In this document: positions 6,923 through 15,884 of the stretch, one piece after another
Layout of the letters: each line of letters starts with the position of its first letter
Numbering within the stretch: position 1 is the first letter of the stretch
NCBI RefSeq assembly: GCF_000577815.1
Contig: NZ_CBYM010000020.1
Span: 1 to 60,161, forward strand
Direction of reading: 5' to 3'
DNA length: 60,161 nucleotides
Origin: Clostridium saudiense
GTDB lineage: Bacteria; Bacillota; Clostridia; Clostridiales; Clostridiaceae
Notes under the pieces: model-generated
Told to the model about the DNA's origin: nothing
Database searches by the model: none
The model's input: the letters and a program-made list of their open reading frames with translations, nothing else
Position numbers and translations under genes: made by a program

Positions 6923-8335
6923 TTAGTTTGATACTATGTTATCTATCCAAGCAAATAATTCATCTAAATCATAATCACCTGAATGAGGAATTCCCCATGG
7001 AAGATCATAATCTACATTAACTCCATTCATTTCTAAAGTTACTGCTAAAATAGCTGATATTGCAAGTGAAGTATCACGGTCAATAGCACCATGACGAATT
7101 CTGAAATTTTTAGCTGTAGTACAAGAATTATCTGAAATATAATTCATCGGATTCATTAATTTAATTTGAGCTTCCTCAGATAATTCACCATTTACAATTG
7201 AATGATTTTTGCTAAACTCAGTAAAATGACGATATTGAATTTCGGGTGTACCAAATAATTCGTTTTCAGGTGTACCCATTGATATATTATCAAAAGCAGG
7301 TGTATCTTTCATTCTAGTACGGAACTTTATAAATTTATCAAAGTCTACATCAGTTACTTCGTTGTTTACTATAGTAATCCACTTCAAATCTGATAAGCTC
7401 TTTCCTTTATTTAATTCTTTTTGAGCTGATTTAATAACAAAAGATTTAATATAATCTTTAAAAGTTCCATTTCCTTCAGAATCAATTGTTAGTAATGTAC
7501 CATTTGATGATTTTAAATTCAATTTATTTAAGTATTCAGGGAATAAAGATTTTAATTCCTTAGAAAGTTCTATTTGTAATTCATTCATTTCACCACTTAT
7601 AGGTACAAGTTTGGGTTTTGGAGATCCTTCAATTCTTTCAAATTTCATTTTATGATAGTCGTTTATTCCACAAAACTCCCATTCGTAGGCCTTATCTGCA
7701 TTTTCAAGATTTGTAATTGGACAATAACAAGATGCTGCAAAAATATCATCTCTTTCATCAGCTGCTCCCAATTCTTTTAAATATGATTCATAGTCAGGAT
7801 GGTTTCCTGTTGAACCAAGAAGTGCAGATAAGGCTCCACCAGCACTAGTACCATTAGAAATTATTTTCTCTACATTACCAGGAATAATGTCTTTATTATG
7901 ACGAAGGTAACGTACAGCGGCTTTTAAATCAACAATGCATGCTGGAGCAGTTCCGGTAAATTTACCATTTTTATCTTTTAATCCCCTACCACGAGCACCA
8001 GGAGAAACTACGATATATCCGTGTAAAAGTGCATAAAAAGTAGCATTGGGCTTGTTAATAAATTTGTTGATACCAGGCTTTTCAGGAGCTCCTGGCATAT
8101 AGCCACCTACTGTATTTGGGAAGAAGATTGGTGCAGTGTTTAAATTATAGTTTCCTATTGAATTTCCTTCATAATAAGTTTCAGGTACAAATATGCTTAG
8201 TTTTTGAAAGTTAGTATCTATTGGATTATTAACATATATTATGTTTTCAAATGCACGATATTTTAGTGTTTTCTCATCTAAAGTTATTGTTTCTATAGTA
8301 TATTTTTTATCATTAAATTTTAAATCGTAATTCAT
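6923..8335 (-). CDS. tanB: Tannase (tannin acyl hydrolase, intracellular type B)
   Basis: A 470-residue alpha/beta hydrolase that should cleave galloyl esters such as methyl gallate and gallotannins to gallate. The nucleophile elbow is GTSAG with Ser164. The acid is Asp419 in GAIDRD and the base is His451 in GIPHSG. From memory, the L. plantarum enzyme (469 residues) uses Ser163, Asp419 and His451, and binds the three galloyl hydroxyls with Lys343, Glu357 and Asp421. Here Lys343, Glu357 and Asp421 occupy exactly those numbers. There is no signal peptide, so the enzyme acts in the cytoplasm. AAAGGAG precedes the ATG. A 35-base palindrome sharing the lysR-lpdD operator core lies about 75 bases upstream. 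Confidence 0.9.
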   Translation of the reverse strand: MNYDLKFNDKKYTIETITLDEKTLKYRAFENIIYVNNPIDTNFQKLSIFVPETYYEGNSIGNYNLNTAPIFFPNTVGGYMPGAPEKPGINKFINKPNATFYALLHGYIVVSPGARGRGLKDKNGKFTGTAPACIVDLKAAVRYLRHNKDIIPGNVEKIISNGTSAGGALSALLGSTGNHPDYESYLKELGAADERDDIFAASCYCPITNLENADKAYEWEFCGINDYHKMKFERIEGSPKPKLVPISGEMNELQIELSKELKSLFPEYLNKLNLKSSNGTLLTIDSEGNGTFKDYIKSFVIKSAQKELNKGKSLSDLKWITIVNNEVTDVDFDKFIKFRTRMKDTPAFDNISMGTPENELFGTPEIQYRHFTEFSKNHSIVNGELSEEAQIKLMNPMNYISDNSCTTAKNFRIRHGAIDRDTSLAISAILAVTLEMNGVNVDYDLPWGIPHSGDYDLDELFAWIDNIVSN

Positions 8336-8410
8336 TTTATGGCTCCTTTCAATAATATTCTTTTATATAATTTTAAGATTATTATGGGAAAGTAAGCAAT
8401 TCAATTTGTA

Positions 8411-8445
8411 AAATGTATATATTCCAATTAGGAATATATACATTT
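8411..8445. promoter_or_regulatory. Long palindrome upstream of tannase, same core as the lpd operator
   Basis: AAATGTATATATTCC at 8411-8425 and GGAATATATACATTT at 8431-8445 are a perfect 15-bp inverted repeat around AATTA. The core ATTCC-N5-GGAAT and its T-N11-A spacing equal the palindrome at 2192-2214. It lies in the only gap upstream of the tannase gene and 12 bases past the stop of the PHP gene. A terminator for the PHP gene is the alternative, but the following U run is short. Confidence 0.6.
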
Positions 8446-8457
8446 ATAATAAATTTA

Positions 8458-9306
8458 TTATCTTTTTAAACTATCAATTAAAGAGTAAGGAATTTTAAGG
8501 TCACCTTCTCCAAATCCAATTTCAATATTACCCCTATTAGCACCGTGATAATCAGTTCCACCACTAGAATATAACTGATACTTCCATACTAAATAGTCCA
8601 AAAGTCTTCTATCATCATCAGTATAAGAAGGATAGTACCTTTCAATTCCATCTAACCCTAAAGAAACTAAATATTTAATATTATCTTCAATTTCTTCAAA
8701 ACTGAAACCTTCTAAACCAATTCTTTTATTAAAGTGAGCTAAATAAGACTTTCCGCCAGCCTCATGAATCATTTTAATAGCTTCATCTACAGTGATTAAC
8801 TCATCATTTCCATAAGGAATTGGATCTAAATATATATCCCAAACTTTTTGAGGTTCAGTACAAATATTATTTTCAAGAATATATCTGTAAATATCATATC
8901 TAGATAAATATTCATCGTATTTCACTTTATGTAAATAGTTAATATCTATAGACAATCCATGATTGTTTTCTATATGCTTAAGTATTTTTGGAACACTTTT
9001 TTCTCTTGCTTTTTTCATTTTATTATAGCTATTTAAAAAGTACTCATTATGTATATCAATTCCTAAACCAAGTATATGAAGTAGTCTACCATCCTTATAT
9101 AATGCACTAATTTCAATTCCATTAATTAATTCAATATTACTATCTTCTGCAGCAATTTTAGCTTCTTTTAAACCTGCAATACTATCATGATCAGTTAATG
9201 AAATTGCTTTTAATTTATTTTTCTTTGCTGCTTTTATCACATCTGTTGGACTACAGCTACCATCTGAAATATATGAATGTGTGTGTAAATCAATTAAATT
9301 CTCCAT
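8458..9306 (-). CDS. PHP-domain phosphoesterase (TrpH / RNase AM-like)
   Basis: A 282-residue PHP-family metal-dependent phosphoesterase. The metal-binding motifs are in order: DLHTHSYISDG (His8, His10, Asp15), SLTDHDS, an NGIEIS glutamate, a central YLAHF histidine, and a late SGGTDYHG. Relatives hydrolyse 3',5'-bisphosphonucleotides or trim RNA 5' ends. The ATG at 9306 is chosen because GGAGGG lies 6 bases upstream; an in-frame TTG five codons earlier overlaps that site. It is transcribed towards tannase but separated by the palindrome at 8411-8445, so co-transcription is uncertain. Confidence 0.85.
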   Translation of the reverse strand: MENLIDLHTHSYISDGSCSPTDVIKAAKKNKLKAISLTDHDSIAGLKEAKIAAEDSNIELINGIEISALYKDGRLLHILGLGIDIHNEYFLNSYNKMKKAREKSVPKILKHIENNHGLSIDINYLHKVKYDEYLSRYDIYRYILENNICTEPQKVWDIYLDPIPYGNDELITVDEAIKMIHEAGGKSYLAHFNKRIGLEGFSFEEIEDNIKYLVSLGLDGIERYYPSYTDDDRRLLDYLVWKYQLYSSGGTDYHGANRGNIEIGFGEGDLKIPYSLIDSLKR

Positions 9307-9455
9307 AAAAATACCCTCCAATGATATATATTATAACATTTTAATAAGTTAAATATAAGTTCAGAGTGCAATTATAGTAGTAGATCAAATAGGTAAAAGA
9401 TATGTCCAAATTACTAAATTAATCTTATAATTAACTTATAAGGAGATTAGTGATT

Positions 9456-10415
9456 ATGAGAAAAGATATAATAGATAAATTAATGGAATTAACGCAAGAA
9501 GAGAAAGAAATATTAGAAGGAAAACATAGCATTGATCAAAGTATATATACAGATGATAAACAATTTATCATAGATAGTAAAAAAATATTGGCAGATGGAC
9601 AACTCATAAATATAAGAAAACATACGAGGTTTATAGAGTTCCCTGCACATAAGCATAACTATATTGAATTTAATTATGTCTATAAAGGTAAACTTACGGA
9701 AGTAATACATAATAAAAAAATAGAACTTCAAGAAGGCGAAATAATTTTTTTAAACAAAGATATAACTCATGCAATAGAAAAAAGTTCTGAGGATGATATT
9801 ATAATTAATTTCATAATAAGACCGGAATTTTTTGATTTTATTCTTAACTTATCAGAAAGTGATAACATTATATTTAACTTTTTATTAAAGTCATTATATT
9901 TAAATAAAAATAGTAAAGGTGAATATCTTTATTTTAAAGTTTCTAATGAAAATAATATACAAGAGACTTTAGAAAAGATAATTATAGAAATTTATGAACC
10001 CACTATGATGAGTAGCACAACTATAAAATTATTAGTTGGACTATTAATTGTAGAATTAATTAAAAAGCCTAATAATATAGAAGTTTATTCAGAAGATAAT
10101 TATGATAATTTAATTATAATTGAAGTTTTAAAGTATATAGATAATAATTATTCTACTGCAACTTTATTTGAAATATCTGAAATAGTGAATCAGCCACATT
10201 ATAAAATAAGTAAGTTAGTAAAAAAGCATACTAATATGACATTTAAAGAATTGTTACAAGAAAAAAGGCTTAATAAAGCAAAGCAATTACTAAATGAAAC
10301 AGATATTTCTATTGTAGAGATAATATCTTTAGTTGGTTATGAAAATCTTACTTATTTTTATAAAATATTTAAAGAAAAATATGGTTATACCCCAAAAGAT
10401 TTTAGAAAATCATAA
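9456..10415 (+). CDS. AraC-family regulator, probable rhamnose regulator (RhaS/RhaR-like)
   Basis: A 319-residue regulator. The N-terminal cupin-like sensor (HKHNYIEFNYVYKGKLTEVIHNKKIELQEGEIIFLNKDITHAIE, roughly residues 65-110) is followed by a C-terminal pair of HTH motifs, ending SIVEIISLVGYENLTYFYKIFKEKYGYTPKDFRKS. It lies directly upstream of rhaB-rhaA-rhaD-fucO on the same strand, which makes it the likely rhamnose activator. AGGAG at 9441-9445 serves either GTG at 9450 (4-base gap) or ATG at 9456 (10-base gap); I prefer the ATG. A strong terminator separates it from rhaB. Confidence 0.85.
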   Translation: MRKDIIDKLMELTQEEKEILEGKHSIDQSIYTDDKQFIIDSKKILADGQLINIRKHTRFIEFPAHKHNYIEFNYVYKGKLTEVIHNKKIELQEGEIIFLNKDITHAIEKSSEDDIIINFIIRPEFFDFILNLSESDNIIFNFLLKSLYLNKNSKGEYLYFKVSNENNIQETLEKIIIEIYEPTMMSSTTIKLLVGLLIVELIKKPNNIEVYSEDNYDNLIIIEVLKYIDNNYSTATLFEISEIVNQPHYKISKLVKKHTNMTFKELLQEKRLNKAKQLLNETDISIVEIISLVGYENLTYFYKIFKEKYGYTPKDFRKS

Positions 10416-10494
10416 ATTATTGTTATAAGGTGATTTTACTATGTATATTTATATTTGAGGAAAAATACATTTGCAAATAAGGATAATAAATTAG

Positions 10495-10530
10495 ACAACC
10501 TTGGTTATTAAAGCCAAGGTTGTTTTTATT
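10495..10530 (+). terminator. Terminator between araC-type regulator and rhaB
   Basis: ACAACCTTGG at 10495-10504 pairs with CCAAGGTTGT at 10514-10523 and is followed by TTTTATT. It ends the regulator transcript. Only about 40 bases remain before rhaB, so the rhaB promoter is either squeezed there (TATAAT at 10531-10536) or lies upstream, making the hairpin an attenuator. Confidence 0.8.
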
Positions 10531-10545
10531 TATAATTTAATCATA

Positions 10546-10558
10546 GTAAACGTTTTGC
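10546..10558. promoter_or_regulatory. Candidate cre (CcpA) site before rhaB
   Basis: GTAAACGTTTTGC, read on the other strand as GCAAAACGTTTAC, agrees well with the clostridial CcpA consensus RRGAAAANGTTTTCWW. It lies directly before the GGGAGG site of rhaB, a usual roadblock position. A near-identical element, GTAAAACATTTAC, lies upstream of araD (17530-17542). Confidence 0.4.
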
Positions 10559-10573
10559 AAGGGAGGAGAAATG

Positions 10574-11989
10574 ATGAGCTATTACTTAGCCATTGATATG
10601 GGGGCTTCTAGTGGGAGGCATATATTAGGAAGTATAGAAGATGGAAAGATAAAGTTAGAAGAAATATATAGATTTGAAAATGGAATTAGCAAAATAGGAG
10701 ATGAATATTGTTGGGATATTCAAGGACTCTTTAATGAAATAAAGAAAGGTATTAAAAAGTGCAAAGAGATTGGAAAAGTGCCAAAAACCATAGGCATAGA
10801 TACGTGGGCAGTAGATTTTGTTTTATTAGATGAAAATGATGAGATGCTAGGAAATGCCGTTGCCTATAGAGATGATAGGACTGAGGGATATATGGAAAAA
10901 GCATTTCAAGTTATTCCGCAAGATATGTTGTATTTATACACAGGAATACAATTCCAAAGATTTAATACATTATATCAGCTATTAGCAATTAAGGATAAAA
11001 ATCCAGAATACTTAAAAAAGGCAAAAACATTTTTAATGATTCCTGATTATTTAAATTTTTTACTTACAGGTAAAAAAGCTAATGAATATACAAATGCAAC
11101 ATCTACACAGTTAGTAAATTCTTTTGATAGAACTTGGGATAAAAATATTTTAAAGGAATATGGAATCAATGAGGAAATGTTCCAAGAAATAAAAATGCCA
11201 AAGACAAGTTTAGGAAAGTTAAGAAAAGAATTAGTTGATGAATTTGGATTTGATATGGAGGTTATACTTCCAGCAACTCATGATACTGGATCAGCATTTA
11301 TATCTTCAGTATGTAATGATTCAGATAGTATTTATGTAAGTTCTGGTACATGGTCATTAATTGGCGTAGAGAATAGATTCCCGATTTGTGTACCACAAGC
11401 TATGGATTATAACTTTACAAATGAAGGTGGAATTGATTATAGATTTAGATTTTTAAAAAATATTATGGGGCTTTGGGTAATACAAGAGGTAAGGAGAAAT
11501 TTAAATAATGAGTTTTCTTTTGCTGACTTAGTAGTACTAGCTGAAGAGCACAATTATTTTAAATCAATAGTTAATGTTGATGATGATAGATTTTTAAAAC
11601 CCGACAATATGATTGAAGAAATTCAAAACTATTGTAAAGAAACTAATCAAGATATTCCAACAAAAGTTGGAGAAATAGCAGTTTGTGTATTTAATAGTTT
11701 AGGACATAGTTACAAAAGTGCAGTGGCAAATCTTGAGGATATATTTGAAAAAGAATTTAAGAGAATAAATATATTTGGAGGAGGATGCCAAAATAATTTA
11801 TTAAATCAAGTAGTTGCAGATGTTACTGGAAAAGAAGTTTTAGCAGGACCAGTAGAGGCAACTGCAATAGGAAATCTTGTAGCTCAATTAATAAGTGTTG
11901 GTGAGTTAAAGGATTTAGGACAAGCTAGGCAAGTAATAAAAGAATCATTTGATATAAATATATTTAAACCAAATAAAGGAGAAGTTTAA
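10574..11989 (+). CDS. rhaB: Rhamnulokinase
   Basis: A 471-residue FGGY-family kinase that phosphorylates L-rhamnulose to rhamnulose-1-phosphate. The N-terminal [14 protein letters not shown] loop is the RhaB form of the family signature. TWAVDFVLL and the C-terminal [15 protein letters not shown] block are also typical. GGGAGG at 10561-10566 favours the second ATG (10574) over the first (10571). The gene starts a compact operon with rhaA, whose ATG begins one base past this stop. The substrate assignment is supported by rhaA and rhaD next to it. Confidence 0.95.
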   Translation: MSYYLAIDMGASSGRHILGSIEDGKIKLEEIYRFENGISKIGDEYCWDIQGLFNEIKKGIKKCKEIGKVPKTIGIDTWAVDFVLLDENDEMLGNAVAYRDDRTEGYMEKAFQVIPQDMLYLYTGIQFQRFNTLYQLLAIKDKNPEYLKKAKTFLMIPDYLNFLLTGKKANEYTNATSTQLVNSFDRTWDKNILKEYGINEEMFQEIKMPKTSLGKLRKELVDEFGFDMEVILPATHDTGSAFISSVCNDSDSIYVSSGTWSLIGVENRFPICVPQAMDYNFTNEGGIDYRFRFLKNIMGLWVIQEVRRNLNNEFSFADLVVLAEEHNYFKSIVNVDDDRFLKPDNMIEEIQNYCKETNQDIPTKVGEIAVCVFNSLGHSYKSAVANLEDIFEKEFKRINIFGGGCQNNLLNQVVADVTGKEVLAGPVEATAIGNLVAQLISVGELKDLGQARQVIKESFDINIFKPNKGEV

Positions 11990-11990
11990 G

Positions 11991-13247
11991 ATGAATGTTA
12001 AAGAAAGATATGAATTAGCTAAAGAGCAATATGAAAAATGGGGAATAAATGTAGATAAAGTTTTAGAAGAACTTAATAAAGTGAAAATTTCAGTTCATTG
12101 TTGGCAAGGAGATGACGTTAAAGGATTTGAAGTAGTTCAAAATGCTTTATCTGGAGGAATTCAATGTAATGGAAATTACCCTGGAGCAGCAAGAAGTGCA
12201 GAAGAGTTAAGAGCTGATTTAGATAAAGCATTAAGTTTAATTCCAGGTAAGCATAAAGTAAATTTACATGCTATTTATTTAGAAAGTAATGGAGAGTTTG
12301 TTGAAAGAGATGAAATAAAACCAGAACATTTTGAAAACTGGGTTAACTGGGCAAAAGAAAGAGGGCTAGGATTAGATTTTAATCCAACGATATTCTCACA
12401 TCCAAAAGCAGCAGATGGATTAACATTATCACATCCAGATAAAGAAATAAGAGATTTCTGGATAAGACATGCTATTGCATCTAGAAAAATTGGTGAATAC
12501 TTTGGAAAAGAATTGGGGCAAACTTGCTTAACTAATCTTTGGATTCCAGATGGATATAAGGATATTCCAAGTGATAGATTAGGGCCGAGAGCAAGACTTA
12601 AAGATTCTTTAGAGCAAATATATGCAGTTAAAACAAATAAAGATTATAACTTAGATTGTGTTGAATCAAAAGTATTTGGTATAGGTGCAGAAAGTTATAC
12701 AGTAGGTTCAAATGAGTTTTATCTAAACTTTGCAGCAAGAAATGGAATTATGTCATTAATGGATACGGGACATTATCATCCAACAGAAGTTGTTTCTGAT
12801 AAATTATCATCAATGTTACTATTTGATGAAAAGGTTGCTCTTCATGTAAGTAGACCAGTTAGATGGGATAGTGATCATGTAGTTGTTTATGATGATGAGT
12901 TAAAGGAAATTGCTAAAGAAATAGTAAGAAATGATGCATTAGATAGAGTAATTATTGGACTTGATTTCTTTGATGCAAGTATTAATAGAATAGCAGCTTG
13001 GACAATTGGTACAAGAAATATGATTAAGGCATTATTAAATGCAATGTTAACTCCAAATGAATTGTTAAGAAAGCTTCAAGATGAAGGTAACTTTACTGAA
13101 AGATTAGCCTTAATGGAAGAATTTAAAACATATCCAATGGGAGATATATGGAATTACTACTGTGAAAAGAATAATGTACCAGTAGGTGAATCTTGGATAG
13201 AAGATGTTAAAAGATATGAAGAAGAAGTGTTATCAAAGAGAAATTAA
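11991..13247 (+). CDS. rhaA: L-rhamnose isomerase
   Basis: A 418-residue cytoplasmic, metal-dependent isomerase converting L-rhamnose to L-rhamnulose, full length for the family. Conserved blocks include the early [20 protein letters not shown], and the metal-site region [13 protein letters not shown] through [12 protein letters not shown] and [22 protein letters not shown] sits inside the rhaB end, so expression is tightly coupled to the kinase. A 16-bp stem follows the gene before rhaD. Confidence 0.96.
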   Translation: MNVKERYELAKEQYEKWGINVDKVLEELNKVKISVHCWQGDDVKGFEVVQNALSGGIQCNGNYPGAARSAEELRADLDKALSLIPGKHKVNLHAIYLESNGEFVERDEIKPEHFENWVNWAKERGLGLDFNPTIFSHPKAADGLTLSHPDKEIRDFWIRHAIASRKIGEYFGKELGQTCLTNLWIPDGYKDIPSDRLGPRARLKDSLEQIYAVKTNKDYNLDCVESKVFGIGAESYTVGSNEFYLNFAARNGIMSLMDTGHYHPTEVVSDKLSSMLLFDEKVALHVSRPVRWDSDHVVVYDDELKEIAKEIVRNDALDRVIIGLDFFDASINRIAAWTIGTRNMIKALLNAMLTPNELLRKLQDEGNFTERLALMEEFKTYPMGDIWNYYCEKNNVPVGESWIEDVKRYEEEVLSKRN

Positions 13248-13274
13248 TTATAAGTAATAATAAAAGAAGAGTTT

Positions 13275-13322
13275 ATATTAGGTATCAAAATAATACCATA
13301 ATAGAGTTTTGATATCTAATAT
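13275..13322 (+). other. Intercistronic stem-loop between rhaA and rhaD
   Basis: ATATTAGGTATCAAAA at 13275-13290 pairs over all 16 positions (one G-U) with TTTTGATATCTAATAT at 13307-13322. No T run follows, so it is more likely an mRNA processing or stability element that sets the ratio of RhaBA to RhaD than a full terminator. Confidence 0.5.
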
Positions 13323-13352
13323 ACAAAATTTATTGAATAAGAGGTAATGAAA

Positions 13353-14171
13353 ATGAGTATGCAAGATATGAAATTTGTACAAAACTTTATGAAAATGACT
13401 AATGATGCTTGGCTTAAAGGATGGCATGAAAGAAATGGTGGAAATATTTCTTATAGATTAACTTCTGAAAATGTAGAATCAATTAAGAATATTATTGATG
13501 AAAATAGAGATTATTCACCAATAGGGGTTACAGTTAAAAATTTAGCTAATGAATATTTCTTAGTAACTGGAAGTGGAAAGTTTATAAGAAATGTAGCTGT
13601 TGATTTAGAGGCTAATGTAGGAATAGTTAAAATTGATGAAAAAGGTGAAAACTATAAAGTTGTTTGGGGATTAGTTAATGGTGCTAAACCGACTAGCGAA
13701 TTACCATCTCATTTAATGAGTCACTCTGTTAAATTCGAAGCAACTAATGGGAAGCATAGAGTGATAATGCATTCACATGCGACAAATTTAATTGCTTTAA
13801 CATTTGTATTACCTCTTGATGGAGCTGTATTTACAAGAGAATTATGGGAAATGGCAACCGAATGTCCAGTAGTATTCCCATCAGGAGTAGGAATAGTTCC
13901 TTGGATGGTTCCAGGTGGAGCTGAAATTGCTGAAGCAACAAGTGAATTAATGAAGAAGCATGACGTAGTTATTTGGGCACATCATGGAGTGTTCTGTTCA
14001 GGTGAGGATTTAGATTTGACATTTGGACTTATGGATACAGTTGAGAAGTCTGCTGAAATACTTGTAAAAGTTCTATCAATGGGCGGAAAGAGACAAACTA
14101 TAAGCTCAGATAATTTTAGAGATTTAGCAAGAGATTTTAATGTTACTATTTCAGAAGAATATTTAAAGTAA
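13353..14171 (+). CDS. rhaD: Rhamnulose-1-phosphate aldolase
   Basis: A 272-residue class II aldolase that splits rhamnulose-1-phosphate into DHAP and L-lactaldehyde. Features are GWHERNGGNISYRL near the start, the zinc histidines in VIMHSHATNLIAL and VIWAHHGVFCSG, and the phosphate-site TGSGKFIRN. The ATG at 13353 lies 8 bases after GAGG; an ATG two codons earlier is too close. The product lactaldehyde is used by the fucO gene that follows. Confidence 0.95.
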   Translation: MSMQDMKFVQNFMKMTNDAWLKGWHERNGGNISYRLTSENVESIKNIIDENRDYSPIGVTVKNLANEYFLVTGSGKFIRNVAVDLEANVGIVKIDEKGENYKVVWGLVNGAKPTSELPSHLMSHSVKFEATNGKHRVIMHSHATNLIALTFVLPLDGAVFTRELWEMATECPVVFPSGVGIVPWMVPGGAEIAEATSELMKKHDVVIWAHHGVFCSGEDLDLTFGLMDTVEKSAEILVKVLSMGGKRQTISSDNFRDLARDFNVTISEEYLK

Positions 14172-14187
14172 TTAATTAAGTTAAGGA

Positions 14188-14291
14188 TTAAAGGGTAAAG
14201 CGAAAAGTTGAGGTAAATTGTATTTTTCTTAAGTATTTCTGAAACTAATGTGGTATTAAAAATAGAAATTCAGGTTTTACTCTTTAATTTA
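14188..14291 (+). other. Structured rhaD-fucO intergenic segment
   Basis: The 189-base gap holds ATTAAAGGGTAAA (14188-14200), which can pair over 13 positions (one G-U) with TTTACTCTTTAAT (about 14279-14291), enclosing a long loop. No clear promoter is visible. It may separate fucO expression from rhaD or protect the upstream message. Weakly supported. Confidence 0.25.
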
Positions 14292-14360
14292 TATATTAAT
14301 AAAGAATATACGAAAAATTTATAAGTTATATAGAAAAAATTAGAGTAAGGAGAGGATATT

Positions 14361-15506
14361 ATGGCAATATATTATGTACCATCTATTAATTTAATGGGAG
14401 CTGGATGTTTAAATGATTTAGGAGCAACAGTTAATGATTTAGGATTTAAGAAAGCTTTTGTTGTTACTGATAATTTCCTAATGAGTAATGGAGTAGCAAA
14501 TAAAGTATTAAATGTTTTAGAGGGAGCAGGAATAGCTTATGAAGTATACTCAGAAGTAGTTCCAAATCCAACTTGTAAAAATGTTCATGATGGATTAGAA
14601 AGATTAAAAGGAACTGATTGTGATTTCTTAGTATCAATTGGTGGAGGATCACCACAAGATACAGCTAAGGCTATAGGAATCTTAGCAACTAATGGTGGAC
14701 ATATTAAAGAATATGAAGGAGTTAATCTTTCTAAAAATAAGTCATTACCAATAGTAGCTGTAAATACTACAGCAGGTACTTCAAGTGAAGTTACTATAAA
14801 CTATGTTGTAACTGATGAAGAAAGACATGTAAAAATGGTTATGGTAGATAAAAATTCATTAGCTACAGTAACTGTTAATGACCCAGAGCTTATGGTTGAA
14901 AAACCAGCATCACTTACAGCAGCAACAGGAATGGATGCTTTAACTCATGCTATCGAAACAATAGTTACACCAGGAGCTTATCCAGTATCTGATGCAACAG
15001 CATTAGCAGCAGTTAAAATAATATTTGATTATTTACCAAGAGCTGTTGAAAATGGACATGACATTGAAGCTAGAGAACAAATGGTATATGCAGTATTCCT
15101 AGGTGGAATTGCATTTAGTAATGCTGGTTTAGGAAATGTACATGCTATGGCCCATCAATTAGGTGGAATTTATAATCTGCCACATGGTGTTTGCAATGCA
15201 ATGTTACTTCCATATGTTGAAGAGGAAAATGCAAAGTATGTACCAGAAAAGTTTGTTTCAATTGCAAATGTACTTGGATATGATGTTGAAGGTAAATCAG
15301 CTCAAGAATGTGCAGCCTTTGTTGTAGATTCAATGAAGGAATTAGCTAAGAAAGTTGGAATCCCAGCTACTTTAGGTGAACTTGGAGTTAATGATGTAGA
15401 CTTTGATCTTTTAGCTGAAAATGCAATGAAAGATATTTGTGCTCCAGGAAATCCAGTAGAATTTACTAAGGAACAAATTATTGAATTATATAAGAAAATT
15501 GTTTAA
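14361..15506 (+). CDS. fucO: Lactaldehyde reductase (iron-dependent alcohol dehydrogenase)
   Basis: A 381-residue group III (Fe-dependent) alcohol dehydrogenase that should reduce L-lactaldehyde to 1,2-propanediol with NADH. The nucleotide motif VSIGGGSPQDTAKAIG, NTTAGTSSEVT, and the metal ligands in GMDALTHAIE and HAMAHQLGGIYNLPHG are all in place. As the last gene of the rhamnose operon it disposes of the aldolase product and reoxidises NADH in fermentation. AAGGAGAGG precedes the ATG. A strong terminator follows at 15561-15606. Confidence 0.93.
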   Translation: MAIYYVPSINLMGAGCLNDLGATVNDLGFKKAFVVTDNFLMSNGVANKVLNVLEGAGIAYEVYSEVVPNPTCKNVHDGLERLKGTDCDFLVSIGGGSPQDTAKAIGILATNGGHIKEYEGVNLSKNKSLPIVAVNTTAGTSSEVTINYVVTDEERHVKMVMVDKNSLATVTVNDPELMVEKPASLTAATGMDALTHAIETIVTPGAYPVSDATALAAVKIIFDYLPRAVENGHDIEAREQMVYAVFLGGIAFSNAGLGNVHAMAHQLGGIYNLPHGVCNAMLLPYVEEENAKYVPEKFVSIANVLGYDVEGKSAQECAAFVVDSMKELAKKVGIPATLGELGVNDVDFDLLAENAMKDICAPGNPVEFTKEQIIELYKKIV

Positions 15507-15560
15507 GAATTAAGACATCTTCATTAATGTTAAAATGAATTTTTTACCACACTAAAATAA

Positions 15561-15606
15561 AAATGAACTACTATTACACATGTGATGATAGTAGTTCATT
15601 TTTTTT
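15561..15606 (+). terminator. Terminator of the rhamnose operon
   Basis: AAATGAACTACTAT at 15561-15574 pairs with ATAGTAGTTCATT at 15588-15600, followed by eight T residues. A textbook intrinsic terminator. Confidence 0.88.
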
Positions 15607-15611
15607 ATAAA

Positions 15612-15626
15612 ATGTACGCAATACAT
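15612..15626. promoter_or_regulatory. AraR-like half-palindrome downstream of fucO
   Basis: ATGTACGCAATACAT has 5-bp inverted arms (ATGTA, TACAT) and shares TGTACG and the following ACATATGGAAA with the araD operator at 17568. It lies 260 bases before the Spo0E-like gene. It could be an AraR site or a remnant of a copied promoter. Confidence 0.3.
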
Positions 15627-15884
15627 ATGGAAAGTTATATTAAATAAAAATATAAATAATCTAAATATATTAATTTTATTGCTTATTTTAAAAGTGATGT
15701 AATAGTGTGGATTTAGTCATAAAACAATTATTTTACAAAAAGTAAATAAAATAATACGTTAAATATATTTATAATGACGAAATAAGACTAACGGTATATT
15801 TAACTATTTAAATTAGAAATAATATAATAATCATATGATAACTCAAAATAATTGATGTTGAAATGTTACCAGTGGAGGAAAACA

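Larger units (their letters stand above)
15507..15884. other. Intergenic region fucO to Spo0E-like gene
   Basis: After the rhamnose terminator and the AraR-like element, about 250 very AT-rich bases hold no credible reading frame. The promoter of the Spo0E-like gene should be here (TATAAT-like strings near 15770), but I cannot single it out. Confidence 0.4.

Noticed and set aside
8411..8445. Reading the palindrome simply as the PHP gene terminator
   Set aside because: The stem is perfect, but the U run after it on the minus strand is only four bases and the core equals the lpd operator; the operator reading explains more. Both roles together remain possible.
14464..14655. Long minus-strand open frame opposite fucO
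   Set aside because: Shadow of a conserved coding region; no start signal and Leu/His/Gln-biased composition.
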